DNA of 64,000 bases. Source: Streptomyces caelestis (lineage in GTDB: Bacteria; Actinomycetota; Actinomycetes; Streptomycetales; Streptomycetaceae). The stretch covers positions 496,001 to 560,000 of the forward strand of contig NZ_JACHNE010000001.1 in NCBI RefSeq assembly GCF_014205255.1, in the 5' to 3' direction. Below, one piece after another: positions 18,762-27,575 of the stretch; the first letter of the stretch is position 1, and every line of letters begins with the position of its first letter. Below the pieces are notes generated by a model that searched no databases, was not told where the DNA came from, and saw only the letters and a list, made by a program, of their open reading frames with translations. Position numbers and translations under genes: made by a program.

Positions 18762-20011
18762 GTACGGCACTCGCCCAGGGCACTCCGCTGCGCGGACGGG
18801 ACCCCGAACTGGAACGAATACGGGAGGTCTTGGAGCACGGCCGGGGCACCGGCAGCGCCCTGCTTGCCATCGAAGGCATGCCCGGCATCGGCAAGACCCG
18901 GCTCCTCCAGGAGGCTGCCCTCCTCGCCGAGCGGCTCGGCTACGACATCAACCCCAGCCGCCACAAGGGGGGTTACGCGCGCTGCCCGCGCCCCTCGGGC
19001 CCGCGCCTGGTGATCCTGGACGGCGCCGGGCCGCTCCCGCAGCAACCCCGGCACCCCGCCGCCGGGCCGAAGGGCACCCCCTGGGGCCGCCGGCCGGGCC
19101 TTCACAGCGGCCCCACCCGTACCGCGACGCCGGCCGGCCGGCACGGCGCCCGCGCCCGCACGGTGTGGCTGCTCGCCCACCGGCCCGGGGAGGGCATGGC
19201 CGCACCCGCCGCCGCCCTCCTCGGGGACGAGCCGCGCGGGCGCAGCGAACGGCTCGCCCTGGGCCCCCTGGGCGCCTCGGACGCGCTGCGGCTCGTCCAG
19301 GACGTGCTTGGTGCCGACCCCTCGCCCGCCCTGGTGCGGCTTGTGGACCAGGCTTGCGGGCATCCGCGCCTGCTCATCGACCTGCTGACCGGGCTGCGGG
19401 AGGAGGGCGGCGTACGGATCGCAGCTGGTGAGGCGGAACTGCTGAGCCAGCGGCTGCCGGAGCGGGTGGCACTGCGGGTGCGGTCCACCCTGGAGCGGTA
19501 CTCCGGCTCCTGCCGTCAGCTCCTGTGCGTGGCGGCCATCCTCGGCGACGAGGTCGTCTACGAGGAGCTCGCGCTGATGATGCGGACCTCGGTCTCCGCC
19601 CTGCTGCCGGTCCTGGAGGAGGTCCGGGCCACCGGGGTCATCCGCGACCGGGGCGGCCAGGCCGTCTTCCACACCCCGCTGCTGCGCCGGCTCCTCGCCG
19701 ACTCCGTACCGGATACGGTGCGCGCGGCCCTGGAGCAGGAGGCGCAGTCCCTGCGCAGGGCGCAGGCCGCGAAGCGCCGGGCGGAGGCGGTCCCGGCCCA
19801 GCCGGGCCCGCACGCGCCGGAGCGCACCGGGCTCACCAAGACCCAGCAGGCCCTGGTGGGGCTGGTTGCCGACGGACTGACCAACCAGCAGATCGGACGG
19901 CGGCTGGCGCTGTCCCCGCACACCGTCAACTACCACCTCAGGAAGCTGTTCAAGCGGTACGGGGTGAGCTCGCGGATCGACCTGCTCCAGGCCGTCACGG
20001 GCACCCGCTGA
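18758..20011 (+). CDS. LuxR-family regulator with P-loop ATPase domain (short LAL type)
   Basis: A 417-residue regulator. The N-terminus carries a STAND-type ATPase with Walker A GMPGIGKTRLL (about 40-50) and a Walker B-like LVILDGA. The C-terminal 65 residues are a LuxR helix-turn-helix (LTKTQQALVGLVADGLTNQQ, then LSPHTVNYHLRKLF). Full LAL regulators are about 900 residues; this one lacks the long TPR-like middle, and residues 70-130 are rich in Pro/Arg/Gly. The GTG start overlaps the upstream stop (GTGA). It is the only regulator inside the cluster and so the probable pathway activator; the palindromes before the NRPS are one possible target. Confidence 0.85.
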   Translation: MSTALAQGTPLRGRDPELERIREVLEHGRGTGSALLAIEGMPGIGKTRLLQEAALLAERLGYDINPSRHKGGYARCPRPSGPRLVILDGAGPLPQQPRHPAAGPKGTPWGRRPGLHSGPTRTATPAGRHGARARTVWLLAHRPGEGMAAPAAALLGDEPRGRSERLALGPLGASDALRLVQDVLGADPSPALVRLVDQACGHPRLLIDLLTGLREEGGVRIAAGEAELLSQRLPERVALRVRSTLERYSGSCRQLLCVAAILGDEVVYEELALMMRTSVSALLPVLEEVRATGVIRDRGGQAVFHTPLLRRLLADSVPDTVRAALEQEAQSLRRAQAAKRRAEAVPAQPGPHAPERTGLTKTQQALVGLVADGLTNQQIGRRLALSPHTVNYHLRKLFKRYGVSSRIDLLQAVTGTR

Positions 20012-20079
20012 CCACCGACGCCTCCTGACTCTGCCTTCTGTTTCGTCACCCCCCATATTCTCCTGGGAGACCCCTTCCT

Positions 20080-21525
20080 GTGAACGACATCGTCCTGTCC
20101 TCGACCTGGCCCCGGCACGGCGTCCCCGCCCCCGAACGGCGCACTCCCTGGCTGCGCGACGCGCTCGCCGCCGAACCCGACGACGGCCGCACCCTGCCGC
20201 TCGCGGGCGAGCTCGACTGCGACGTCTGCGTCGTGGGCGGCGGGTTCACCGGCCTGTGGACCGCCCTGGAGATCCTGCGCCGCGCGCCCGGCACCGACAT
20301 CGTGCTCATCGAGGCCGACATCTGCGGCGGCGGGGCCAGCGGCGCCAACGCGGGCTATCTGATGCCGATGTGGGCCCGGTTCAGCAGCCTGCTCGCCCTC
20401 GGCGGCCCCGAGGAGGCCCGCCGGATCGGCGAGGCGTCCGCCCAGGCCGTGGACGACATCCTGGCCTTCGCGGACGAGCACGGCATCGACATCGAGTACC
20501 GCCGGGGTCCGTGGATGTGGGCCGCCTCCTCACCGGCGCAGCGCGGCTCCTGGCAGTCGACCCTGGAGGACCTGCACCGGGCCGGGATCGAGCCGCTGCG
20601 GCAGATCAGCGCGGCCGAGGCCCGCACGGCCATCGGCACCCGGAGCCATTACGGCGCGGTGCTCGATCCGGGCTGTGCCACGCTCCAGCCGGCCAAGCTG
20701 GCCCGGGGACTGCGCCGGGTGGCCCTGGACGCCGGGGTCCGCGTCCACGAGCGAACACCGCTGACCGCCCTGCGCACCGAGCCGGGCGGCCGCACCCGCG
20801 CGTACACCACCTACGGCAGCGTCCGCGCCGATCAGGTGGTCCTCGCCATCAACGCCTGGGCCGGGCAGCTGGAGGACCTGGGGCGCCGCATGGTGACCGT
20901 CGCCAGCGACACCGTCCTCACCCGGCCTGTGCCCGAGGCGCTCGCCGAGCTCGGCTGGACCGACGCGACCTCGGTCTGCGACTCCCGGCGCCGGCTGAAC
21001 TACTACAGGACCACGCCCGACGGCCGCCTGCTGTTCGGCAAGGGCGGCGCCGGCGTGGCGTACGGGCACCACGGCCCGTCGACGCTGTGGGGGGAGCCGC
21101 TGCGGCCGGGCGAGCTGCGGCAGCAGCTGACCCGCATCCTGCCGGGCCTCGCCTCGGCCCCCGTCGACGCGGCCTGGACGGCCCCGGTCGAGTACTCGGT
21201 GACCTCGCTGCCCTTCGCGGGCCGGCTGAAGTCCGTCCCCGGCGCCAGCTACGCCACCGGCTACTCCGGCGACGGCGTCGGCCCCTCGCGCCTGATGGCG
21301 AAGGTTCTCGCCTCCATGGTCCTGGGCATCAACGACGAGTGGTCCCGGTCGGCCTTCGCCCGCCACCTCTCGGCGTGGATCCCGCGCGAGCCCCTCCGCT
21401 ATCCGGGCTCACTCCTCGCCCTGCCGGCGCTGCGGGCGGTGGAGCGCCGCGAGGACTCTGGCCGGACGGTACCGCCGCTGCTGAAGCGGCTGGTGTCGGT
21501 GGACCCGTCGATGTTCCGCCTCTGA
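20080..21525 (+). CDS. DadA-like FAD-dependent amino acid oxidase/dehydrogenase
   Basis: A 481-residue flavoprotein of the D-amino-acid/glycine oxidase (DAO) superfamily. GGGFTGLWTALEI near residue 50 is the FAD-binding Rossmann motif and GGGASGANAGYLMP follows, as in DadA, PuuB and sarcosine-oxidase-like enzymes; the FAD-capping GYSGDGVG is near residue 390. GTG start preceded by GGGAGA. It would oxidise a C-N bond in an amino acid or cyclic amine, which suits a pathway from proline, but the substrate is not known. It follows the LuxR gene by 68 bases and is the last plus-strand gene of the cluster. Confidence 0.85.
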   Translation: MNDIVLSSTWPRHGVPAPERRTPWLRDALAAEPDDGRTLPLAGELDCDVCVVGGGFTGLWTALEILRRAPGTDIVLIEADICGGGASGANAGYLMPMWARFSSLLALGGPEEARRIGEASAQAVDDILAFADEHGIDIEYRRGPWMWAASSPAQRGSWQSTLEDLHRAGIEPLRQISAAEARTAIGTRSHYGAVLDPGCATLQPAKLARGLRRVALDAGVRVHERTPLTALRTEPGGRTRAYTTYGSVRADQVVLAINAWAGQLEDLGRRMVTVASDTVLTRPVPEALAELGWTDATSVCDSRRRLNYYRTTPDGRLLFGKGGAGVAYGHHGPSTLWGEPLRPGELRQQLTRILPGLASAPVDAAWTAPVEYSVTSLPFAGRLKSVPGASYATGYSGDGVGPSRLMAKVLASMVLGINDEWSRSAFARHLSAWIPREPLRYPGSLLALPALRAVERREDSGRTVPPLLKRLVSVDPSMFRL

Positions 21526-21551
21526 GCGAACAGGCCGTCCAGGCGTTCGCT
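21525..21551 (+). terminator. Stem-loop after the NRPS cluster
   Basis: AGCGAAC (21525-21531) and GTTCGCT (21545-21551) form a perfect 7-bp stem with a 13-base loop, beginning at the stop codon of the flavin oxidase gene. It is weak, without a T-run. Confidence 0.4.
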
Positions 21552-21558
21552 AGACGAG

Positions 21559-21750
21559 TCATTCCGATGTGATCAGTGGTCGTAGGCGGTCAGGGACCGT
21601 ATGACCGGTTGCCGGAGTTGTGGTGGTGCCAGATCGCCGCGGCCGGCGCGAGGACGCGCTACGCGACGCGGAGAGCGACACCGTGCGGTCGGGGCCTTGG
21701 CCCTCCCGGTCGTAGGCGACCTCGATGCCGGCTACCCGCACCGCGTGCAT
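21559..21750 (-). pseudogene. Possible alpha/beta hydrolase relic
   Basis: The region 21526-21826 holds no intact gene. On the minus strand, from an ATG at 21750, the first residues MHAVRVAGIEVAYDREGQGP match the usual opening of an alpha/beta hydrolase (a substrate loop before the HG oxyanion motif). No HG motif and no GxSxG follow; the remaining 40 residues are Ser/Arg-rich and unlike the family. It is best read as a truncated, degenerate gene start. The evidence is a single short stretch, so it could be coincidence. Confidence 0.3.
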
Positions 21751-21826
21751 GACACCAGGCCACGCGCGGGTGCCGGAGGCGTCCTGTCGGCGGACTCCCC
21801 CGGCACCCGGCGTGCTCGTGCGGTGG

Positions 21827-24070
21827 CTATCCCTGGTCCGCCACGAAGGCGGCCATGCGGGTCAGGGCGGCGTTCCAGTTGATCGTGTGCTCGTTGGTCG
21901 ACCAGGACTGGATGTCGTCGATGTAGCAGAACTGGCCGACGCAGCCCTGGAGTTTGCTCTGTGCGTAGGGGTCCTGGATGCTCGAGTTCGGTCCGCCCGC
22001 GAGGGTGCCCTTCGGCGGGTTCGGCTGGTTCGGGTCGAGCTGGCGGGCGTACCAGCGGCTGTGCTGGTTCTGGGCGCTGACCTCGCCGTAGCCGGTGACG
22101 TAGGAGATGTTCAGGGCGTTGCGGCCCAGGATGTAGTCCATGCTCTGGAGCGCGCCGTCCCGGTACTTCGAGGCGCCGGTGAGGTCGTACGCGGTGGCGA
22201 GGACGACGGCGTTGTTGAGGATCTGGTGGCTGGAGCCCCAGTCGTACTTGTTGCCGTCCGGCGCGTACGGCATGCCGTAGGGATGAGCCTTCAGGGTGGC
22301 CAGGTAGCGGTCGGCGCCCTTGACGACGGACTGGCGGACCTTGTCGCGTCCCGGCAGCCTGTTCGGCACCGTGGCGAGATCGAGACGGCCCGCCGCGCCC
22401 GTGCGGGCCCAGTCGAAGCCGACCGGGCTGAAGATGTCGGCCGTGTGGACCGGGGACTTCAGGATGTGGTCCTGGAACCGCTTCTCGCCCGTGCTGAGGT
22501 ACAGCTCGGCCGCAGCCCAGTAGAAGTCGTCGGTGACGTCGCTGTCGGCGTAGGCGCCGCCGCCGATGCCGTCGCTCTCGGAGGCGTAGCGGTCGGGGTG
22601 CGCGAGCGCCGCCGACCAGGCCTTGCGGGCGGCCGCCAGCGCCCGGTCGGCGAACGCCTTGTCGTAGGGCCGGTAGAGGCGGGCCGCCTGCGCCGCCGTG
22701 GCCGCGAGGTTGAGGGTGGCCGCGGTGGACGGCGGGTGCAGTTCGCGCTTCTGCGGGTCCTCACTGGGCAGCAGCGGCAGGCCGGTCCACTGCTCGTCGT
22801 GCATCTTGTGGTGGGCCATGCCGGCCAGCGGCTTGCCGTCGGGCACCTGCATCTTCAGCAGGAACTCCAGCTCCCAGCGGGCCTCGTCGAGGATGTCGGG
22901 GACCTTGTTGCCGCTCTCGGGGATGGCGAGCGTGCCGTCGCCGAGCTTGCCGGCGTCGCCGGTGCGGGCGTGCAGCGCGCGCTCGTGGGTGCTCAGCACC
23001 TCCCAGATGGAGATGCCGCCGTTGACGACGTACTTGCCGTGGTCGCCGGCGTCGTACCAGCCGCCGCTGACGTCCAGGGTGTAGTCGCAGACGCCGGGCT
23101 GGCACGGCACGGCCGTGTCGCCCTTGTTGGGGGCCACGCCCACGTGCCCGGCGGGGCGGCCGTAGCCGGGCCGCAGGTCCTCGCGTATCGCGATGCCGCT
23201 GCGCTGGGTGTAGTAGTACTTCGCCGAGTCCACCCGGAGCCGCTCGTAGGCGCTCGCGCCGATGTCGAAGGGGCGGCTGGTCTCGCCGTCGGCGACCAGC
23301 GTGAGGCCCGTGCCCTTCGTGCGGTACGCGCCGAAGTCGATCGAGTGGACGTTCTGCCCGGAGGAGGCGTCGACGCCGCGCGGCACGGTCGTACCCCGGG
23401 CGACCACCCTCCCGCCGGAGGTCCTCAGCTCCCAGGGCAGTTTCGCCGTGGCGTCGGTGACCAGGGTGGCGTTCTTCGGCCCGGCGGGCAGATAGGCGAC
23501 CTGGTTGACGCGGACCCGGGGCCCGGTGTCGGGCTCGTACGGCTCCGGCGCCACTCCGCCGAGCAGCGAGACGTCGTCCAGGCAGAAGCGCCAGGGATCC
23601 GCGCTGCCGCCGAGCTGGAAGCCGACCTGGGCCTGGGCGGTGTCCACGGGCGCGGTGAAGGTGTAGGAGTAGGTGTCGCCGGAGACGCTGAGCTGCGGCG
23701 ACACCTCGTGGTAGGTGTCGTACGGCGACACCGACAGGCCGACGATGGCCCGCACGACGTGTCCCGCCGGCGTGCCGGTCGCGCTGAAGGAGAAGCGGTA
23801 CGACTCCCCCTTCACCAGGGTGATGTCGTTCTGCCCGACGGCGGCGTCCCAGCGGTTGGTGGTGCCGCCGGGGACGTCGGCGCAGAGCCGGCCGTCGGAC
23901 AGGCCCGCGGTGACGTTGCTGGTCGCCCACCAAGGGTCGGTGGTGGTGTCGAAGGTGCCGTTCCTGACCTGCTCGGTCTCTTCGGCCCCGGCCGGTGCGG
24001 AGGGCAGCGCCGTGAGCGCGGTCGCCAGGAGGGCCGTCAGGGACAACAGGGCGGTTCTGCGTCGTTTCAC
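21827..24070 (-). CDS. Secreted GH9 endoglucanase with N-terminal carbohydrate-binding domain
   Basis: A 747-residue cellulase. The GTG at 24070, preceded by AGAGGAG, gives a Sec signal peptide ([20 protein letters not shown] then an Ala-rich cleavage region). Domains: CBM4/9-like module about 35-180 ([12 protein letters not shown]), immunoglobulin-like CelD N-terminal domain about 195-275 ([11 protein letters not shown]), and the GH9 (alpha/alpha)6 barrel to the end. The catalytic base Asp pair is in [13 protein letters not shown] and the acid Glu in [13 protein letters not shown]. It cleaves beta-1,4-glucan outside the cell. A CebR box lies 40 bases upstream, so it is expected to be induced by cello-oligosaccharides. 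Confidence 0.95.
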   Translation of the reverse strand: MKRRRTALLSLTALLATALTALPSAPAGAEETEQVRNGTFDTTTDPWWATSNVTAGLSDGRLCADVPGGTTNRWDAAVGQNDITLVKGESYRFSFSATGTPAGHVVRAIVGLSVSPYDTYHEVSPQLSVSGDTYSYTFTAPVDTAQAQVGFQLGGSADPWRFCLDDVSLLGGVAPEPYEPDTGPRVRVNQVAYLPAGPKNATLVTDATAKLPWELRTSGGRVVARGTTVPRGVDASSGQNVHSIDFGAYRTKGTGLTLVADGETSRPFDIGASAYERLRVDSAKYYYTQRSGIAIREDLRPGYGRPAGHVGVAPNKGDTAVPCQPGVCDYTLDVSGGWYDAGDHGKYVVNGGISIWEVLSTHERALHARTGDAGKLGDGTLAIPESGNKVPDILDEARWELEFLLKMQVPDGKPLAGMAHHKMHDEQWTGLPLLPSEDPQKRELHPPSTAATLNLAATAAQAARLYRPYDKAFADRALAAARKAWSAALAHPDRYASESDGIGGGAYADSDVTDDFYWAAAELYLSTGEKRFQDHILKSPVHTADIFSPVGFDWARTGAAGRLDLATVPNRLPGRDKVRQSVVKGADRYLATLKAHPYGMPYAPDGNKYDWGSSHQILNNAVVLATAYDLTGASKYRDGALQSMDYILGRNALNISYVTGYGEVSAQNQHSRWYARQLDPNQPNPPKGTLAGGPNSSIQDPYAQSKLQGCVGQFCYIDDIQSWSTNEHTINWNAALTRMAAFVADQG

Positions 24071-24109
24071 GTCTGGGCTCCTCTGGGGAGGTGCGGGTGG
24101 CGCTCGGCG

Positions 24110-24123
24110 TGGGAGCGCTCCCA
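24110..24123 (-). promoter_or_regulatory. CebR operator
   Basis: TGGGAGCGCTCCCA is a perfect 14-bp palindrome identical to the CebR consensus of Streptomyces. It sits 40-53 bases upstream of the GH9 start. CebR is a LacI-type repressor released by cellobiose/cellotriose, so it should silence the cellulase until cello-oligosaccharides are present. No cebR gene is in this window. Confidence 0.9.
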
Positions 24124-24224
24124 GATGCGGATGCCCGCCATGGTTGTGGCTGATGTGACGCCCCGTCAACGGTCCGGACGGGACTGGCTTGTCGCCACCC
24201 GCCCGGACCGTACCTCCCGAGAGC

Positions 24225-27200
24225 TCAGGCGGCCGGGGTCTCCAGCCGGCTGATGCGGAGGGCGCCCCGGGCCTCGTCGGGGTGGCGGCTCGTCATCGTG
24301 AGCCGGATCCGGGAGCCGCGGACGGCCTTGAAGGTGATCACGGTCGGGGTGTCGGAGGCGGTGGCCCAGTCGACCGCCGTGTCCTCCACGGCCCGCCACG
24401 CACGGCCGTCCCACACCGCCACCTCGATCGCCGCGGGCAGGCTGTGCGTGGCGTCGACGGTGAAGGAGACGTCCACCCGGTCGAAGCCGCGGGTGCGTCC
24501 GTGGTCGACCGTGACCCAGTCCTCGGTGCGCGCCCCGTCGAAGGCGGGCAGCAGGGCCGTGGCCTGCTTGTAGAAGCCGTTGGACCAGCCGGTGGCCGGG
24601 TCTGCGTCGAGCATGGCGGCGGGCAGGGTGTCCGGGCGGCCGGAGTAACTGGCGTCCGCGTGCGGGTAGTCGACGGGCGCGGGATGATCCGGCCGGAAAG
24701 CGGCCGGGGCGGTCTCGGCCCGGTCCCCCGCCCGGGTGGCGCGTACGGTCGCCGTGCCGGTGCGCAGTCCGTCGGCGCGGGCGGTCACCTTCACCGTGCC
24801 CGCCTTCGTGCCGGAGCGGACGATGGCGAGGGCCTTGCCGTGGAAGGCGGTGCGGGTGCTCGCCTGGTAGCGCTCGGCGCTCTCCTGGCGGCCGTTGTCG
24901 AGCCCGGCGAGGGAGCCGTTCGCCACCTCGAAGGAGAGCAGGTGCTCCGCGTCGGGCACCACCACACCGCGCCGGTCGACCACCTCGGCGGTCACGAAGA
25001 CCAGCGAACGCCCGTCGGCGGCGAGGGACTCGCGGTCCGGCGTCAGGCGTATCGCGTGCGGGGCGCCGGCGGTGCGCAGCACGTCGGTGGCGACCACCTT
25101 GCCGTCCCGCCGCGCGACCGCCTTCAGCTCGCCCGGCGCGTAAGGCACCTTCCAGGTCAGGTGGAGCTTGCCGGCGCTGCCGTTGGGGCTGGTGTAGCTG
25201 CCGGGGTAGGGGCCGTCGGTGAAGGTCTTGTCGTCGCCGGTCGCCTCGGTCGTCTCCAGGTACGTGCGGCCGTCGACGGTCTTCTTGGTGTCGAACCGCC
25301 GTACGCCCAGGGACTTTCCGTTGAGGAACAGCTCGACGGTGCCGACGTTCGAGTACGCCCACACCTCGACCGTGTCGCCCTCGGCATGGTTCCAGGTCAT
25401 CGGCAGCAGGTGGACCATCGGCTTCTCGGTCCACTGGCTCTGGAACAGGTAGTACATGTCCTTGGGGAAGCCCGCCGTGTCGACCGCGCCGAAGAAGGAC
25501 GCCTTGACCGGGAAGACGTCGTAGGGCGTGGGCTCGCCGATGTAGTCGATGCCCGACCACAGGAACTGCCCGGTGAACCACTTGCGGTCCCGGTCCTTCT
25601 TGTGGCCGTACTCGCCGCTCATGGTCCAGGAGGCGAGGTTGTTGTCGTAGGAGGAGGTCCCGCGCCTTCCCGGCGTGTAGTTCTCGCCGGTGTTGAGGTG
25701 CTCGGGCTCCTGGTACTCGCCCCGGGTGGAGGTCTCCGAGGAGGACTCGGACTCGAAGAGGAAGAGGTGCGGGTAGGCCGCGTGCAGCTGGTCCACCGAC
25801 TTGGCGGTGTTGTAGTTGAGGCCGAGGCCGTCCAGCTTGGCCAGCATCAGGTCGGCCGCGGAGCCCTTGGCGGGGAGGCGGCGGTACTTGTCGGAGCCGA
25901 TGACCAGCGGGCGGGTGTCGTCGGCGGCCCTGATCGCGGCGATGATCCGGTCGGCCATGGCGAGGCCGGCGGTGGAGGTGGAGTCGGGGACCTCGTTGCC
26001 GATGGACCACATCAGCACGGCGGGCGAGTTGCGGGCCGCCAGCACCATCTCGGTCGCGTCCTTGTCGCACCACTCGTCGAAGAACCGGCCGTAGTCGTAC
26101 CGGTTCTTGCCGGTGCGCCAGCAGTCGAACGCCTCCACCAGCATGACGATGCCCAGCTCCTCGCAGACCCGGATCACCTCGGGCGCGGGCGGGTTGTGGG
26201 AGGTGCGCAGGGCGTTGACGCCCATGGACCGCATGATCTCCATCTGGCGACGGATCGCGTCGATGCTGACCGCGGCGCCGAGCGCGCCGAGGTCGTGGTG
26301 GAGGTCGACGCCCTTGAGCTTGTGGTGGGTGCCGTTGAGGAAGAAGCCCTCGTCCGGGTCGAAGCGGAAGGTGCGGAACCCGAACGGCGTGCGGTAGGTG
26401 TCGGTGGTCCTGCCGCCGACGCGCAGTTCGGTGAGCAGGGTGTAGCGGTGCGGGGCCGCGATGTCCCAGAGCCGGGGGCGCCGGACCGTGAGCTCGTGGG
26501 TCTCGGTCTTCTCGTCGGTGACGGCGGCCGTGGAGGAGGTACGGGCAACCGTCCGGCCCTTCGGATCGACGATCCGGGAGACGACCTCGACGTCGGCGCC
26601 CGCGCCCGACGCGTTGACCACCGACGTGTCGACCCGTACGACGGCCCGTTCGGCGGAGATCTCGGGGGTGGTGACGCGGGTGCCCCAGCGGGCCACGTGC
26701 ACCGGCTCGGTGATCACCAGGCGGGCCTCGCGGTAGATACCGCTGCCCGAGTACCAGCGGCTGCTGGGGAGCCGGTTCTGGACCTTGACCGCCAGCACGT
26801 TCTCGGTGGTGCCGTCGGTGTGCACCAGGCCGGTGAGGTCGAGGGCGAAGCCGGTGTAGCCGTAGGGGTGGCGGCCGGCCTCCTTGCCGTTGCAGTAGAC
26901 GTGGGAGTCCATGTAGACGCCGTCGAACTCCACCGAGATCCGCTTGCCCGCGAGGGCGGGCGGCAGCGTGAAGGCGAGGCGGTACCAGCCGAGGCCGCCG
27001 GGGAGGAAGCCGGTGCCGCTGGTGGTGCCGTGCTCGGTGGTGGGGGTCTGCTCGATGCTCCAGTCGTGCGGGACGGCGATCTCGCGCCATCCGGAGTCGT
27101 CGTGTCCGGGAAGGTGGGCGTCGGCGTAGGCGCCGGTCGGGTCGGTGATGCCGCCCGGGTTGACCAGCGCGAAACGCCAGCCGTCGCGCAGGGCGACGGT

Positions 27201-27320
27201 GCGGCGGCCGGACGCGCCGCGCGCCTCCTCGGCCGCCCACACCTCCGGGGCGCCCAGCAGTGTTCCGGCCGCGGGCGCGGCGGCGGAGGCGAGCAGGACC
27301 GATCTGCGCGTGACCGACAT
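24225..27320 (-). CDS. Tat-exported glycoside hydrolase family 2 enzyme (beta-galactosidase-like)
   Basis: A 1031-residue GH2 enzyme. [16 protein letters not shown] at the N-terminus is a twin-arginine signal. The sugar-binding jelly roll (about 40-210), immunoglobulin-like domain, TIM barrel and C-terminal Ig-like domains follow. The acid/base is in WSIGNEVPD and the nucleophile Glu is probably in [20 protein letters not shown] is the usual substrate loop. The last 150 residues look like a discoidin-type (F5/8) binding module ([19 protein letters not shown]). A beta-galactosidase is the first guess; beta-glucuronidase or beta-mannosidase are alternatives. It is adjacent to the cellulase but has no CebR box of its own. 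Confidence 0.88.
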   Translation of the reverse strand: MSVTRRSVLLASAAAPAAGTLLGAPEVWAAEEARGASGRRTVALRDGWRFALVNPGGITDPTGAYADAHLPGHDDSGWREIAVPHDWSIEQTPTTEHGTTSGTGFLPGGLGWYRLAFTLPPALAGKRISVEFDGVYMDSHVYCNGKEAGRHPYGYTGFALDLTGLVHTDGTTENVLAVKVQNRLPSSRWYSGSGIYREARLVITEPVHVARWGTRVTTPEISAERAVVRVDTSVVNASGAGADVEVVSRIVDPKGRTVARTSSTAAVTDEKTETHELTVRRPRLWDIAAPHRYTLLTELRVGGRTTDTYRTPFGFRTFRFDPDEGFFLNGTHHKLKGVDLHHDLGALGAAVSIDAIRRQMEIMRSMGVNALRTSHNPPAPEVIRVCEELGIVMLVEAFDCWRTGKNRYDYGRFFDEWCDKDATEMVLAARNSPAVLMWSIGNEVPDSTSTAGLAMADRIIAAIRAADDTRPLVIGSDKYRRLPAKGSAADLMLAKLDGLGLNYNTAKSVDQLHAAYPHLFLFESESSSETSTRGEYQEPEHLNTGENYTPGRRGTSSYDNNLASWTMSGEYGHKKDRDRKWFTGQFLWSGIDYIGEPTPYDVFPVKASFFGAVDTAGFPKDMYYLFQSQWTEKPMVHLLPMTWNHAEGDTVEVWAYSNVGTVELFLNGKSLGVRRFDTKKTVDGRTYLETTEATGDDKTFTDGPYPGSYTSPNGSAGKLHLTWKVPYAPGELKAVARRDGKVVATDVLRTAGAPHAIRLTPDRESLAADGRSLVFVTAEVVDRRGVVVPDAEHLLSFEVANGSLAGLDNGRQESAERYQASTRTAFHGKALAIVRSGTKAGTVKVTARADGLRTGTATVRATRAGDRAETAPAAFRPDHPAPVDYPHADASYSGRPDTLPAAMLDADPATGWSNGFYKQATALLPAFDGARTEDWVTVDHGRTRGFDRVDVSFTVDATHSLPAAIEVAVWDGRAWRAVEDTAVDWATASDTPTVITFKAVRGSRIRLTMTSRHPDEARGALRISRLETPAA

Positions 27321-27575
27321 GGCGGCTCTCCCTCATAAGACCCAGAAATACTCACAACTAATCGTGAACGAACAGATTCTGTCGAGGTGTCACACCGGGC
27401 CGTCAAGGGTGCGGGAGCGTCGTTCTGCCCCGGGCGTCACATCGGCCGGAATCGCGCCTCGACCGTGTGCCGCCGGCCGCGCAGGGGTTACCGGTTCATG
27501 TCGGGCGCCCACGGACTAGTCTGGAACTCAAGCGACCTCCCTGATCACTGTGAGTGTCCGTATGGAGTGGCGACG

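Noticed and set aside
24189..27338. Long plus-strand open frame opposite the GH2 gene
   Set aside because: It is the antisense shadow of a well-identified GH2 gene; the translation is Gly/Val/Arg-rich with no recognisable domain.
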